From: JANOBJ01 sp031411575
Lineage (GTDB): Bacteria > Pseudomonadota > Gammaproteobacteria > Burkholderiales > Burkholderiaceae_C
Length of the DNA: 12,829 nucleotides
Assembly: GCA_031411575.1 (NCBI GenBank)
Contig: JANOBJ010000007.1
Location: 1-12,829, forward strand
Direction of reading: 5' to 3'
Under the pieces are notes generated by a model that saw nothing but the letters and a program-made list of their open reading frames with translations, made no database searches and was not told the DNA's origin. This document shows, in pieces, positions 4,882 to 11,745 of the stretch. Each line of letters opens with the position of its first letter. The first letter of the stretch is position 1. The position numbers and the translations under genes were made by a program.

Positions 4882-7038
4882 TCACAGTCGCGCGATCACG
4901 GAACGAACCTCCTCCACGCTCAGCACTTCAGACAGCACCACCGGCGTGCTACCTTTTTTGTAGATCACATAGACCGGCACGCCATTGCGGCCCAGCTCGC
5001 CTAAAGCGGCAGTGATGGCCGGGTCGCGCCGGGTCCAGTCGGCGCGCAGCAGCACCACTTTCTTGGCGTCCAGATCGGCCAGCACGGCCGCGTCGGACAG
5101 CGTGGTCTTCTTGTTGTACTGGCAGGTCACGCACCAGGCGGCGGTGAAATCCACGAACACCGGCTGGCCGGCGGCGACGATCTGGTCCACCCGGCCCGGC
5201 TCCCAGGGCTGCCAGCGGTCGGTCGCCGCCACGGCGGCGTTCATCGGCACGTTTTTGGTGACATTCGGGCCGATGGTCCACGCCAGCAGGACAAAGCTTG
5301 CTACTGAAAGCGTAGCAACCACGGCGCGCGAACGGCCCTTGAGCGTGAACGCCCAGACCACCGCGCTCAAGCCCACCAGCAGTGCCAGCAGCGCGCCCGC
5401 ACCATCGATGCCGCTTTGCTGGCCCAGCACCCAGACCAGCCAGGCCACGGTGGCAAACATCGGAAACGCCATGAGCTGGCGGAAGGTCTCCATCCACGCG
5501 CCGGGGCGTGGCAGCGCGCGCGCCACCGCCGGCACTAGGCTGGCCGCCAGGTACGGCAGGGCCATGCCGAAACCAATGGCCGCAAACACCGCCAGCGCCT
5601 GCGCCGCCGGCAGCCCCACCGCAAAACCGAGCGAGGCGCCCATGAACGGCGCGGTGCAGGGCGAGGCGATGGCCGCCGCCAGCACGCCCGACAGGAACGA
5701 ATTGACCACCGGGTGCCGCGCCTCCAGCGAGGCCACGCCAGACGGCAGGAACGCGCCAAACTCAAACACACCCGCCAGATTGAGACCGATCACCGTGAAC
5801 AGCACGGCCAGCAGCGCCACCACGGCCGGCGATTGCAGCTGGAAGCCCCAGCCCAGCTGTTCGCCGGCGGCGCGCAGGGCCAGCATCAGCGCGCCCAGCG
5901 CCACAAAACTCAGCACCACGCCGGCGGTGTAGGCGAAGCCGCTGATGCGATGCCCGCGCCGGTCATCGGCGTGCCGGGTGAAGCTCAGCACCTTGATCGC
6001 CAGCACCGGGAACACGCAGGGCATGAGGTTCAGGATCAGCCCGCCGACCAGCGCGCCCAGCAATGCGAGGCCCAGCGTGAGCGTGACGCCGGAGGGCCCG
6101 GCCGCATTGGTGGATCGGGGCGCTGAATCCAGCACGGGTGGCGGCGGCACCGCGGCCGGCGCGGCCACGGCGGGCCAGCTGCCCAGCACCTTGGCCTCGG
6201 CGCGAAACGCCTGCTCGCCCGCCGTCACCACCAGCGGCATCACCGCCGGGCTCTGGCTGCGCAGGCTGGTCAGCGGCACATTGGCGGTCCACACCGGGCC
6301 GTTCCAGGCCTGCGTCCATGGGGCGGCGGTTTCGATTACCTCGGGCGTTTCGGGGAAGAACCCCAGTGTCTTGCCCTGCAGCGTGGCGGGCAGGCCAGAC
6401 AGCGACACCTTGATCGCCTTGTCCACGATCTCCACCGTGCTGCCGGCGGCCAGCGCCCTGGGTTGCGCCGCAAAGGCCCGCTCAAACGCCGCGCCGTTGA
6501 TCGCGGTGGAGCCCTTGACCGGCACTTTCAGCGTGAAGGTGCCTTCTTCGGGGATGCACTCTTTCTTGCAGACCAGCCAGGACGCGCGCAGCTCGATGTC
6601 GAGTTCACTGGCCAGAAGGCCGGGCTTGAAGTCGGGCGAAATCGTCAGCGGCACGGGCAGCAGCACGGTGTTTTCGTAGCCGTAGTTGGCCAGGTTGCCG
6701 ATCGGGATCTTGATCGGTGCGGGCCAGGCGATCTCGCCCGCCGTCACGCCGGCCGGCAGCTTCCACTCGAGCCGCGTGGGCAGGCCCGAATCGCCCGAAT
6801 TCTTCCAGTAGGTGTGCCATTCGGGCTGGTGGGCGATCTGCAGGCCCACCCAGACCGGTTGGCCGGGTTGCGTGGGGTCAATGCCCTGTGGTGCATGCGC
6901 CATCAGCTCGGCGCGCACCTGGGGCGTTGTGACGACGTTTTTGGCACTGTTTTGCGCCAAAGTCCACGTCGGCAGGACAAAGTTAGCTATTAAAACTATA
7001 GCCGCAAGGAGGCGGGGAAAGGCGTGCACGGGATTCAT
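4882..7038 (-). CDS. dsbD: Thiol:disulfide interchange protein DsbD (protein-disulfide reductase)
   Basis: A 718-residue inner-membrane protein that passes electrons from cytoplasmic thioredoxin to periplasmic thiol proteins. The signal peptide covers about residues 1-28 (TLA-QN). The N-terminal periplasmic domain (about 35-300) carries CKKEC (C157, C161). Eight or so membrane segments span about 318-590, with the paired half-repeat cysteines in LMPCVFPVLAIKV (C341) and IASPCTAPFMGASLG (C461). The C-terminal periplasmic thioredoxin domain (about 612-718) has the active site WCVTC (C636, C639). All six expected redox cysteines are present and the length is normal for the family. The ATG at 7038 gives a proper signal peptide. 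It follows alaX by 64 bases and precedes the redoxin gene by 65. Two related 44-base segments encode residues 12-25 and 574-587. Confidence 0.96.
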   Translation of the reverse strand: MNPVHAFPRLLAAIVLIANFVLPTWTLAQNSAKNVVTTPQVRAELMAHAPQGIDPTQPGQPVWVGLQIAHQPEWHTYWKNSGDSGLPTRLEWKLPAGVTAGEIAWPAPIKIPIGNLANYGYENTVLLPVPLTISPDFKPGLLASELDIELRASWLVCKKECIPEEGTFTLKVPVKGSTAINGAAFERAFAAQPRALAAGSTVEIVDKAIKVSLSGLPATLQGKTLGFFPETPEVIETAAPWTQAWNGPVWTANVPLTSLRSQSPAVMPLVVTAGEQAFRAEAKVLGSWPAVAAPAAVPPPPVLDSAPRSTNAAGPSGVTLTLGLALLGALVGGLILNLMPCVFPVLAIKVLSFTRHADDRRGHRISGFAYTAGVVLSFVALGALMLALRAAGEQLGWGFQLQSPAVVALLAVLFTVIGLNLAGVFEFGAFLPSGVASLEARHPVVNSFLSGVLAAAIASPCTAPFMGASLGFAVGLPAAQALAVFAAIGFGMALPYLAASLVPAVARALPRPGAWMETFRQLMAFPMFATVAWLVWVLGQQSGIDGAGALLALLVGLSAVVWAFTLKGRSRAVVATLSVASFVLLAWTIGPNVTKNVPMNAAVAATDRWQPWEPGRVDQIVAAGQPVFVDFTAAWCVTCQYNKKTTLSDAAVLADLDAKKVVLLRADWTRRDPAITAALGELGRNGVPVYVIYKKGSTPVVLSEVLSVEEVRSVIARL
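5276..5319. repeat. 44-base repeat unit, copy in last membrane segment of dsbD
   Basis: Direct repeat partner of 6962-7005, with 33 of 44 bases identical by hand alignment without gaps, including an identical 11-base GCAGGACAAAG. It contains the palindrome GCTAC-TGAAAGC-GTAGC (5300-5316), extended to a 7-bp stem TTGCTAC/GTAGCAA. On the coding strand it specifies VATLSVASFVLLAW in the final membrane segment of DsbD. Confidence 0.7.
6962..7005. repeat. 44-base repeat unit, copy in dsbD signal peptide
   Basis: Direct repeat partner of 5276-5319. It contains the palindrome GCTAT-TAAAACT-ATAGC at 6986-7002. On the coding strand it specifies AAIVLIANFVLPTW, the hydrophobic core of the DsbD signal peptide, in the same reading frame as the other copy. 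Local AT content is clearly higher than in the rest of the gene. Confidence 0.7.
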
Positions 7039-7102
7039 TGTGAAGTGGGAGCCGCAGGCGCCGGTGAAGTTCCTCAAAGTGACGGGATTCGGGCCGCGCC
7101 GC

Positions 7103-7903
7103 TCAGGGCGCAAAGCCAGCACCAGCAGGCGCAAAACCCAGCACCACGCGGCGCGTGGTGGCGCTTTTCTTCTCGATCTTGGTGACCACGACGCCGCCAA
7201 TCTCGAGCGTGTTGGCCACGTGCGTGCCGCCGCAGGGCTGGAAATCGATCATCTCGTCCACCCCGACGCGGATGGTGCGCACCGTGCCTGTGCCGCGCGG
7301 CGGCTGCACGCTCATGCTTTTCACCAGCGCCGGGTTGGCGTCCAGCTCAGCGTCGGTGATGCGGCCCACGGTGACCGGGTGCGCGGCCGCCACCAGTTGG
7401 GCAATGCCCGCGGTCAGCCAGTCCTTGTCCAGCGGATCGGTCATGTTGAAGTCGAGCCGCGCGTAGTCGGGCGTGATCGAGCAGCCATTCACCAGCTGCG
7501 GCACCAGGTGGCACAGCAGGTGCGTGGTGGTGTGAAACCGCATCAGCCGGTGGCGGCGTGCCCAGTCAATGCGCGCGGTCACGGTGTCACCGGGCTTGAC
7601 GACAGCATTGCCTGTTTGCTCACTATTCAATAGCAAACTATGACCAGCCGATGCGGACGTTGGCGCTAAAACATGCAAAATGGTGCTCGTCGGGCGGCCC
7701 TCGGCGTCCTTGCCCTTGCGGGTGTCGGCAATGGCCATCTCGGTGCCGTCGGCCAGCACCAGCACCCCGCAGTCGCCAGCCTGCCCGCCACCCAGCGGGG
7801 AGAACACCGTGCGGTCCAGCACGATGCCGTCGTCTGCCACGGCCAACACCGTGGCGCTGCACTCGGTCAGGTAGGCGTCGTCGCGAAACAGGTCCTGGGT
7901 CAT
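7103..7903 (-). CDS. alaX: Alanyl-tRNA editing protein (AlaX type)
   Basis: A 266-residue free-standing relative of the AlaRS editing domain, which hydrolyses mischarged Ser- or Gly-tRNA(Ala) in the cytoplasm. Zinc ligands of the family are visible: HTTTH (H124, H128) and CGGTH (C224, H228). The N-terminal beta-barrel part has TVFSPLGGGQAGDCGVL (32-48), matching the family pattern for the region just after the start. I use the ATG at 7903 (MTQDLFRDDAYL), where family similarity begins; upstream in-frame sequence is not protein-like. Odd feature: about 20 residues at 80-100 (APTSASAGHSLLLNSEQTGN) between ILHVL and VVKPGDTV look like an insertion, and the DNA there carries a degenerate interspersed palindrome. 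Probably co-transcribed with dsbD, 64 bases downstream. Confidence 0.9.
   Translation of the reverse strand: MTQDLFRDDAYLTECSATVLAVADDGIVLDRTVFSPLGGGQAGDCGVLVLADGTEMAIADTRKGKDAEGRPTSTILHVLAPTSASAGHSLLLNSEQTGNAVVKPGDTVTARIDWARRHRLMRFHTTTHLLCHLVPQLVNGCSITPDYARLDFNMTDPLDKDWLTAGIAQLVAAAHPVTVGRITDAELDANPALVKSMSVQPPRGTGTVRTIRVGVDEMIDFQPCGGTHVANTLEIGGVVVTKIEKKSATTRRVVLGFAPAGAGFAP
7618..7634. repeat. Degenerate interspersed palindrome inside alaX
   Basis: GCTCA-CTATTCA-ATAGC keeps the 5-7-5 layout with a degenerate left arm (GCTCA for GCTAY). The flanks extend pairing to TTTGCT/AGCAAA. The surrounding 60 or so bases (about 7613-7675) are richer in A/T than the gene and correspond to the extra loop-like segment in the protein. 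Assignment to the family is less certain than for the four perfect copies. Confidence 0.4.
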
Positions 7904-8498
7904 GGTGCCGATGATAGCGAGGGGGGGTGGTGTTCGTCGCCGCTGCCTTGTCGGTGAGTTGCTTTGATGCTTCGTTGCGGCTCGCTCGCCGCGTGTGGGC
8001 AGGCAGGCGGCCGCGGGCAAGCGTTCTCCGGCGCACGCTCGCGGGCGGCGGTTTGGGTCGGCCGGCCGTGCGGTGTCAAGGTGGTGATCGGCGCGCCCGC
8101 TCTGTAACAACCGCGACTGGCGCCTGCGCCCGCTTGCCCACGACCACCTGCCCCGTGGCGTGGTGGGGAGCGGAAAGAAATCGGGTGCCGCGCCGGGCAA
8201 AACGGCCGCCGTGTACCCGTGCATTCTTCCCAAACCCGCTCCGCGGACGCCCGGCGCGTTAGCCCACGCGGTGGCGCGGCGCAGCTCCCTTCGCCCGCCC
8301 GCGTAAACAAAGAACGCCGCTTCGACCCCTCGAAGCGTTCCGAGACCCGTTCATTCACACCGCCCAACAAGCAGTTCACCCCCCGATTTCCGCACTCCAT
8401 CGCATCCGCCTTTGATCGGCCGGGGTCATCGACCACAGTACATCCCATCGAAGACATGTCGTCGTCGATCAACCCCTCAACCCTTGAAGGAAATCACC
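7904..8498. other. About 600 bases without a credible gene
   Basis: Open frames cross this stretch on both strands, but their translations are Arg/Pro/Ala/Cys-rich and lack domain, signal or family patterns, as expected for GC-rich non-coding DNA. Visible landmarks are a G-run directly upstream of alaX (7920-7927), a GGCCGGCC palindrome near 8060, and a perfect hairpin at 8318-8337. The right end must hold the promoter for the DUF4148 gene, but no convincing -35/-10 pair is visible. The part at about 8210-8345 has the feel of a dispersed intergenic repeat, which cannot be tested from one copy. Confidence 0.5.
8318..8337. repeat. Perfect 8-bp hairpin with C4 loop
   Basis: CGCTTCGA and TCGAAGCG flank the loop CCCC. 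There is no T-tract after it on either strand. It lies about 160 bases upstream of the DUF4148 start codon and could be a regulatory palindrome or part of a longer intergenic repeat. Confidence 0.55.
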
Positions 8499-8798
8499 AT
8501 GAAATCGCTGAACAAAACCCTCGCCGCCGTTGCCCTGTCGCTCGTTGCCGCTGGCTCCGCCTTTGCTGGCGACGCCGCGGACGACCTGAGCAACCGCACG
8601 CCTTTCGCCGGCTCATTGACGCGCGCCGAAGTGCAGGCTGACTACTTTGCCGCCGCCAAGAACGGCCCGCTGGTCACCGAAGCCTTTGTGTTTGCCGGCA
8701 ACACCGTGCCCCAGGGCCCGTCGCGCGACCGCGCTGAGGTGCGCGCTGAAGCCGTGCAGACGACCCGCACGCACGTTGTGCATGAACTGATGATGTAA
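8499..8798 (+). CDS. Small secreted DUF4148-type protein
   Basis: A 99-residue protein with a clean signal peptide (MKSLNKTLAAVALSLVAAGS, cut near AFA-GD at residue 23). The mature part has FAGSLTRAEVQADYFAAAKNG, the motif of the DUF4148 proteins that are abundant in Burkholderiales. A weaker second copy (RDRAEVRAEAVQTT) lies near the C-terminus. The function of the family is not known to me. The start at 8499 is well supported: GAAGGA lies 7 bases upstream, and an in-frame ATG at 8412 would put 29 non-signal residues ahead of the signal peptide. It stands alone on its strand, with a terminator-like hairpin about 100 bases downstream. Confidence 0.85.
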   Translation: MKSLNKTLAAVALSLVAAGSAFAGDAADDLSNRTPFAGSLTRAEVQADYFAAAKNGPLVTEAFVFAGNTVPQGPSRDRAEVRAEAVQTTRTHVVHELMM

Positions 8799-8896
8799 CT
8801 CGGCGGACGCACGGTATGCGGTGTCCCCAGGGCGGGCGGCGGCAGCCGACCTGCTCCACACCCGGCTACGTCTCCAGTCACTTCACGCCCCCTTCG

Positions 8897-8930
8897 CCCC
8901 GCCACCGATTTGCCGGTGCCGGGGCTTCTT
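8897..8930 (+). terminator. Likely intrinsic terminator after the DUF4148 gene
   Basis: CCCCG-C-CACCG (8897-8907) pairs with CGGTG-C-CGGGG (8914-8924) around the loop ATTTGC, a stem of ten pairs with one C/C mismatch, followed by CTTCTTCGT on the plus strand. Position and shape fit a terminator for the plus-strand gene ending at 8798. The T-run is interrupted by C. Confidence 0.55.
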
Positions 8931-8934
8931 CGTC

Positions 8935-8985
8935 GGCGGGCTTCCACCCCGCGCAGCGTGAAGGGGCGGGCTTTCACCCCGCCCC
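8935..8985. repeat. Duplicated GGCGGG...CCCGC hairpin at the SEC-C gene end
   Basis: An 18-base unit GGCGGGCTTYCACCCCGC occurs at 8935-8952 and 8965-8982 with one mismatch and a 30-base period. The second unit extends to a perfect 8-bp stem GGGGCGGG/CCCGCCCC (8963-8985) whose loop contains the stop codon of the minus-strand SEC-C gene. The pair may act as a terminator or mRNA 3'-end structure for that gene. Confidence 0.6.
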
Positions 8986-9768
8986 GTGGCACTTCTTGTA
9001 CTTTTTGCCGCTGCCGCAGGGACACAGGTCGTTGCGCCCGGGCTCGGGCGCCTTGCGCACTGTCTCGATGCGCGGACCCAGGCTGCGCCACAGCTGGCGC
9101 AGGTCGTACACCGCCCAGATGGCGGCACCAAAATCGTCGATGCGCTGCTGGCTCACACTGGGCGGGCCGTCTTCAGCGTACATCGACAGCACCGGCGGGC
9201 CGTCGTCGCCCTCGGTCAGCGTGACGATGGCGGAGAGCGCTTCGTCCAGCATCTGCGCTGCGTCGGCGTCGCGCGGCGGCTGCCACTCGTCAGACCAGTT
9301 CTCCACGGCAAACATGAAACCCAGCGCCCACACCTGGGCAAACGCGGGCAGCGTGGCCAGGTCGGGGGTGTCGCCATCTCGCTCGGCCTCGGGCAGCGCC
9401 AGGATGGCGCCCAGCGTGTCCAGCACCTCGGGGTGGTAGGTGCGCTCGTCATCCATGGTCTCGACGGGCGCGTCGAGTGCGTCCTGCACCTCGGCCCAGC
9501 GGCGGTGCCAGCGCAGCACAAACTCCATGTGCGCCATGGGTTTGAACGTGTCGCCCAGCAGCACGGGCCAGTATTCGTCGGCGTCGATCTGGCGGCGCGT
9601 GCACACCAGCGCAGCCATCGCGCCTTCCAGAAATTCCCACTGCGGGATTTCGTCGTCGTGCTCGCGCAGCGCGTCGAGCACGGCGTCTTGCGCGTCGTAG
9701 TCGTCGGGGGTGAGTGGTGTCAGGGCGGGCGTCTGGACGGGAGTGGGGGCGGTCGTCATGGCAGGCAT
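8974..9768 (-). CDS. UPF0149 (YgfB/YecA) family protein with C-terminal SEC-C motif
   Basis: A 264-residue cytoplasmic protein. Residues 45-72 (EFLEGAMAALVC...DEYWPVLLGD) show the UPF0149 pattern, and the helical domain continues to about 235 with many acidic residues. The C-terminus has a SEC-C zinc-binding motif, CPCGSGKKYKKCH (C249, C251, C260, H261), like that at the end of SecA. Family function is not settled; a protein- or ribosome-associated role is sometimes inferred from the SEC-C tail. Two in-frame ATGs compete: 9768 has GGAAGG 9 bases upstream and is my choice, 9759 would remove three residues. Its start is only 17 bases after the hydrolase stop, so it is probably the last gene of that operon. 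The stop codon lies in a hairpin loop. Confidence 0.88.
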   Translation of the reverse strand: MPAMTTAPTPVQTPALTPLTPDDYDAQDAVLDALREHDDEIPQWEFLEGAMAALVCTRRQIDADEYWPVLLGDTFKPMAHMEFVLRWHRRWAEVQDALDAPVETMDDERTYHPEVLDTLGAILALPEAERDGDTPDLATLPAFAQVWALGFMFAVENWSDEWQPPRDADAAQMLDEALSAIVTLTEGDDGPPVLSMYAEDGPPSVSQQRIDDFGAAIWAVYDLRQLWRSLGPRIETVRKAPEPGRNDLCPCGSGKKYKKCHGAG

Positions 9769-9785
9769 TGTCGCCGCCCTTCCGC

Positions 9786-10673
9786 TCAGGGCTGGCCGAG
9801 CCAGTCGAGCACCCGTTGCGTCACAGCAGCCGGCTGCTCGCGGTGCAGAAAATGCCCGGCGCCGGGCACCTCGGCGTAGCGGTAGCCGCCGGTGAAGTGG
9901 CGGCCCTGGTCGTTCATCAGTTCGGCGCGCAGGTCGTCGGCGCCGCACAGGGCCAGCGTGGGCACGGCAATCGGCCGGGCCATCAGCGCCCGCAGCGGCT
10001 CCAGCGCCGGGTCGCCCTTGGCCGGGTCGATCATGGCGCGGTAGTAGGCCAGCGTGGCCGGCAGCACGCCCGGCTGCGCCAGCGTGGCCTTGATGGTGGC
10101 AATGTGCGCGGCGTCGGCAAAACCGGGCGACGTCCAGTAGCTCCACAGGTAGTCGATGAAGGCGAAGTCGTTGTCGGCAAGTGCCCGTTCCGGCAGATCG
10201 GGCAGCTGGAAGAACCACCAGTGGAACGAGCGGTGGATGTGCCTGGGGTTGAGCATGCTGGCGGCCACCTCGGCCGGGTGCGGCACGGCCATCACCACCG
10301 CGCGGTCAATCAGCTCGGGGTGAGCTGCCAGCAGCGCGTACGAAATGATGGCGCCCCAGTCTTGCCCCACCAGGTGCACCGGTTTGCCGCCGCCTAAAGC
10401 GTGGATCAGCGCGGCCACATCGGTCACCAGCGTGGCCTTGTCAAAGTAGCCGGTCGCGGGCACTTCGGTGGGCGCGTAGCCGCGCAGGAACGGCGCCACC
10501 ACCCGGTACCCCGCGTCCGCCAGCGCCGGCATCTGGTGCGACCAGGTGTGCGCGTTGTCCGGAAAGCCATGCAGCAGCAGCGCCACCGGGCCGGTGCCAC
10601 CGGTGTGGTCTTCGGTCAGATAGGCGAAGTCCAGCCCGTTGGCGTGGATACGCTGAACGGTGGCGCCGCTCAT
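9786..10673 (-). CDS. Alpha/beta hydrolase, epoxide hydrolase-like
   Basis: A 295-residue cytoplasmic alpha/beta hydrolase. HGFPD (35-39) supplies the HGxP oxyanion motif typical of epoxide hydrolases. The nucleophile elbow GQDWGA (103-108) carries Asp105 rather than Ser, as in epoxide hydrolases and haloalkane dehalogenases. The acid is probably Asp246 or Asp247 (GADD), and the base is His274 (GAGHFLH). Cap-domain tyrosines expected to activate the epoxide are available in DYLWSYW (174-180) and AYYR (209-212), but I cannot assign them. The HGxP motif and tyrosines favour an epoxide over a haloalkane substrate; the natural substrate is unknown. The start ATG overlaps the upstream stop as ATGA (10670-10673), implying translational coupling with the binding-protein gene. 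Confidence 0.9.
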   Translation of the reverse strand: MSGATVQRIHANGLDFAYLTEDHTGGTGPVALLLHGFPDNAHTWSHQMPALADAGYRVVAPFLRGYAPTEVPATGYFDKATLVTDVAALIHALGGGKPVHLVGQDWGAIISYALLAAHPELIDRAVVMAVPHPAEVAASMLNPRHIHRSFHWWFFQLPDLPERALADNDFAFIDYLWSYWTSPGFADAAHIATIKATLAQPGVLPATLAYYRAMIDPAKGDPALEPLRALMARPIAVPTLALCGADDLRAELMNDQGRHFTGGYRYAEVPGAGHFLHREQPAAVTQRVLDWLGQP

Positions 10674-11647
10674 TCGGGTTGAATCTTGCGTTCCTTGATC
10701 ACCGTCGCCCACTTGACCGATTCTTTCTGCATAAAAGCCGTGAGTTCGGCGCGGGTAGTGGGGTTGGTACTCAGGCCCAGCTTGGCCAGCGCCTCGCTCA
10801 CACCGGGATCGTTCAGCACCTTCACGATCTCAAGGTTCCAGCGATCAAGCAGCGGCGCGGGCACCTTGCTGGAGGCCACAAACGCATACCAGTTCAGCGC
10901 CTCAAAGCCCGGCAGGCCCGACTCGGCCACGGTGGGAATGTTGGGCATGTAGCTGGGGCGTGTGAGGCCCGTGGTGGCCAGCGGGATCAGCTTGCCCGCC
11001 TCGACCTGCGGCAGCGAGGTGGGCGGCGCTGAGAAGTAGCCGGTGAAGCGGCCGGCCAGCAAATCCTGCATGGCCGGGCCGCCGCCGCGGTAGGGCACGT
11101 GCAACATTTCGGTGCCGGTGCGCGAGGCAAACAACTCGCCCGCCAGGTGCGAGGCCGAGCCGTTGCCGGTGGACGCGTACGACACGCTGTTGGGCGCCTT
11201 CTTGGCCAGCGCCAGAAACTCGGCCATGTTCTTCACGCCCGCGCCGGGGTGCACCACCAGCAGGTTGGGAAAGTTCACCCCGCCCGACACCGGCGCGAGG
11301 TCCTTGAACGGGTCGTAGCCCACCTTCATCATGTGCGGCGCAATCGTCATCGGGCCGACCGAGCCGAGGAGCAGCTGCGTGCCGTCGGCCGGGCCGTTGG
11401 CCACAAGCTGGTGCGCGATGTTGCCGCCCGCGCCGGCCTTGTTGTCTACCACCACGGACTGGCCGATGTTGTCGGTGAGCTTTTTGGCGATCAGCCGGGC
11501 CGCGGCGTCGGCCGCACCGCCGGGGGCAAAGCCGACCATCAGCGTGACCGGCTTCGGAGGCGGAAACGTGGCTTGCGCCCAGGTGGCCGAGGCGGCCAGC
11601 GCCGGCAGGGCAACGCACAGCGCGCGCAACAGGTGTCTCTTGTTCAT
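10670..11647 (-). CDS. Bug/TctC family periplasmic substrate-binding protein
   Basis: A 325-residue exported protein with signal peptide (residues 1-26, cut near TWA-QA). The mature start has the family pattern VTLMVGFAPGGAADAAARLIA and VVVDNKAGAGGNIA, followed later by YRGGGPAMQDLLAGR and IPTVAESGLPGFEA. Members bind small, usually carboxylated, molecules and can feed TctAB transporters. No TctA or TctB gene is in the window, so this is one of the many orphan members found in Burkholderiales. The ligand cannot be inferred from sequence. The ATG at 11647 is chosen because it gives a normal signal peptide; no strong ribosome site is visible. It is first in a probable three-gene operon and divergent from the MOSC gene. 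Confidence 0.93.
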   Translation of the reverse strand: MNKRHLLRALCVALPALAASATWAQATFPPPKPVTLMVGFAPGGAADAAARLIAKKLTDNIGQSVVVDNKAGAGGNIAHQLVANGPADGTQLLLGSVGPMTIAPHMMKVGYDPFKDLAPVSGGVNFPNLLVVHPGAGVKNMAEFLALAKKAPNSVSYASTGNGSASHLAGELFASRTGTEMLHVPYRGGGPAMQDLLAGRFTGYFSAPPTSLPQVEAGKLIPLATTGLTRPSYMPNIPTVAESGLPGFEALNWYAFVASSKVPAPLLDRWNLEIVKVLNDPGVSEALAKLGLSTNPTTRAELTAFMQKESVKWATVIKERKIQPE

Positions 11648-11745
11648 GGTTGCTGGTTGGTCTGTTGGTCCAGCTGCCAAGCGTAGCACTGCCGCTGGCA
11701 TTGGCTTCGCGCTACGGCCACTCGCCAAACTGGCAAACTGACCCC
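11648..11745. promoter_or_regulatory. Divergent intergenic region
   Basis: These 98 bases separate the starts of the Bug/TctC gene (minus) and the MOSC gene (plus), so both promoters should lie here or overlap the genes. No consensus -35/-10 pair is evident. A near-tandem 8-base repeat, CCAAACTG-GCAAACTG (11725-11740), sits just before the MOSC start codon and could be an operator, but this is speculative. Confidence 0.3.

Noticed and set aside
4948..4964. GCTAC-CTTTTTT-GTAGA as a further copy of the interspersed palindrome
   Set aside because: One arm base is wrong and the encoded VIYKKGST is ordinary conserved thioredoxin-domain sequence of DsbD, so chance is the simpler explanation.
7904..8472. 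Long open frame on the minus strand (about 190 codons) overlapping the alaX start
   Set aside because: The translation is Arg/Pro/Ala/Cys-rich without any family, signal or membrane pattern, and there is no ribosome site. Long chance frames are expected in GC-rich DNA.
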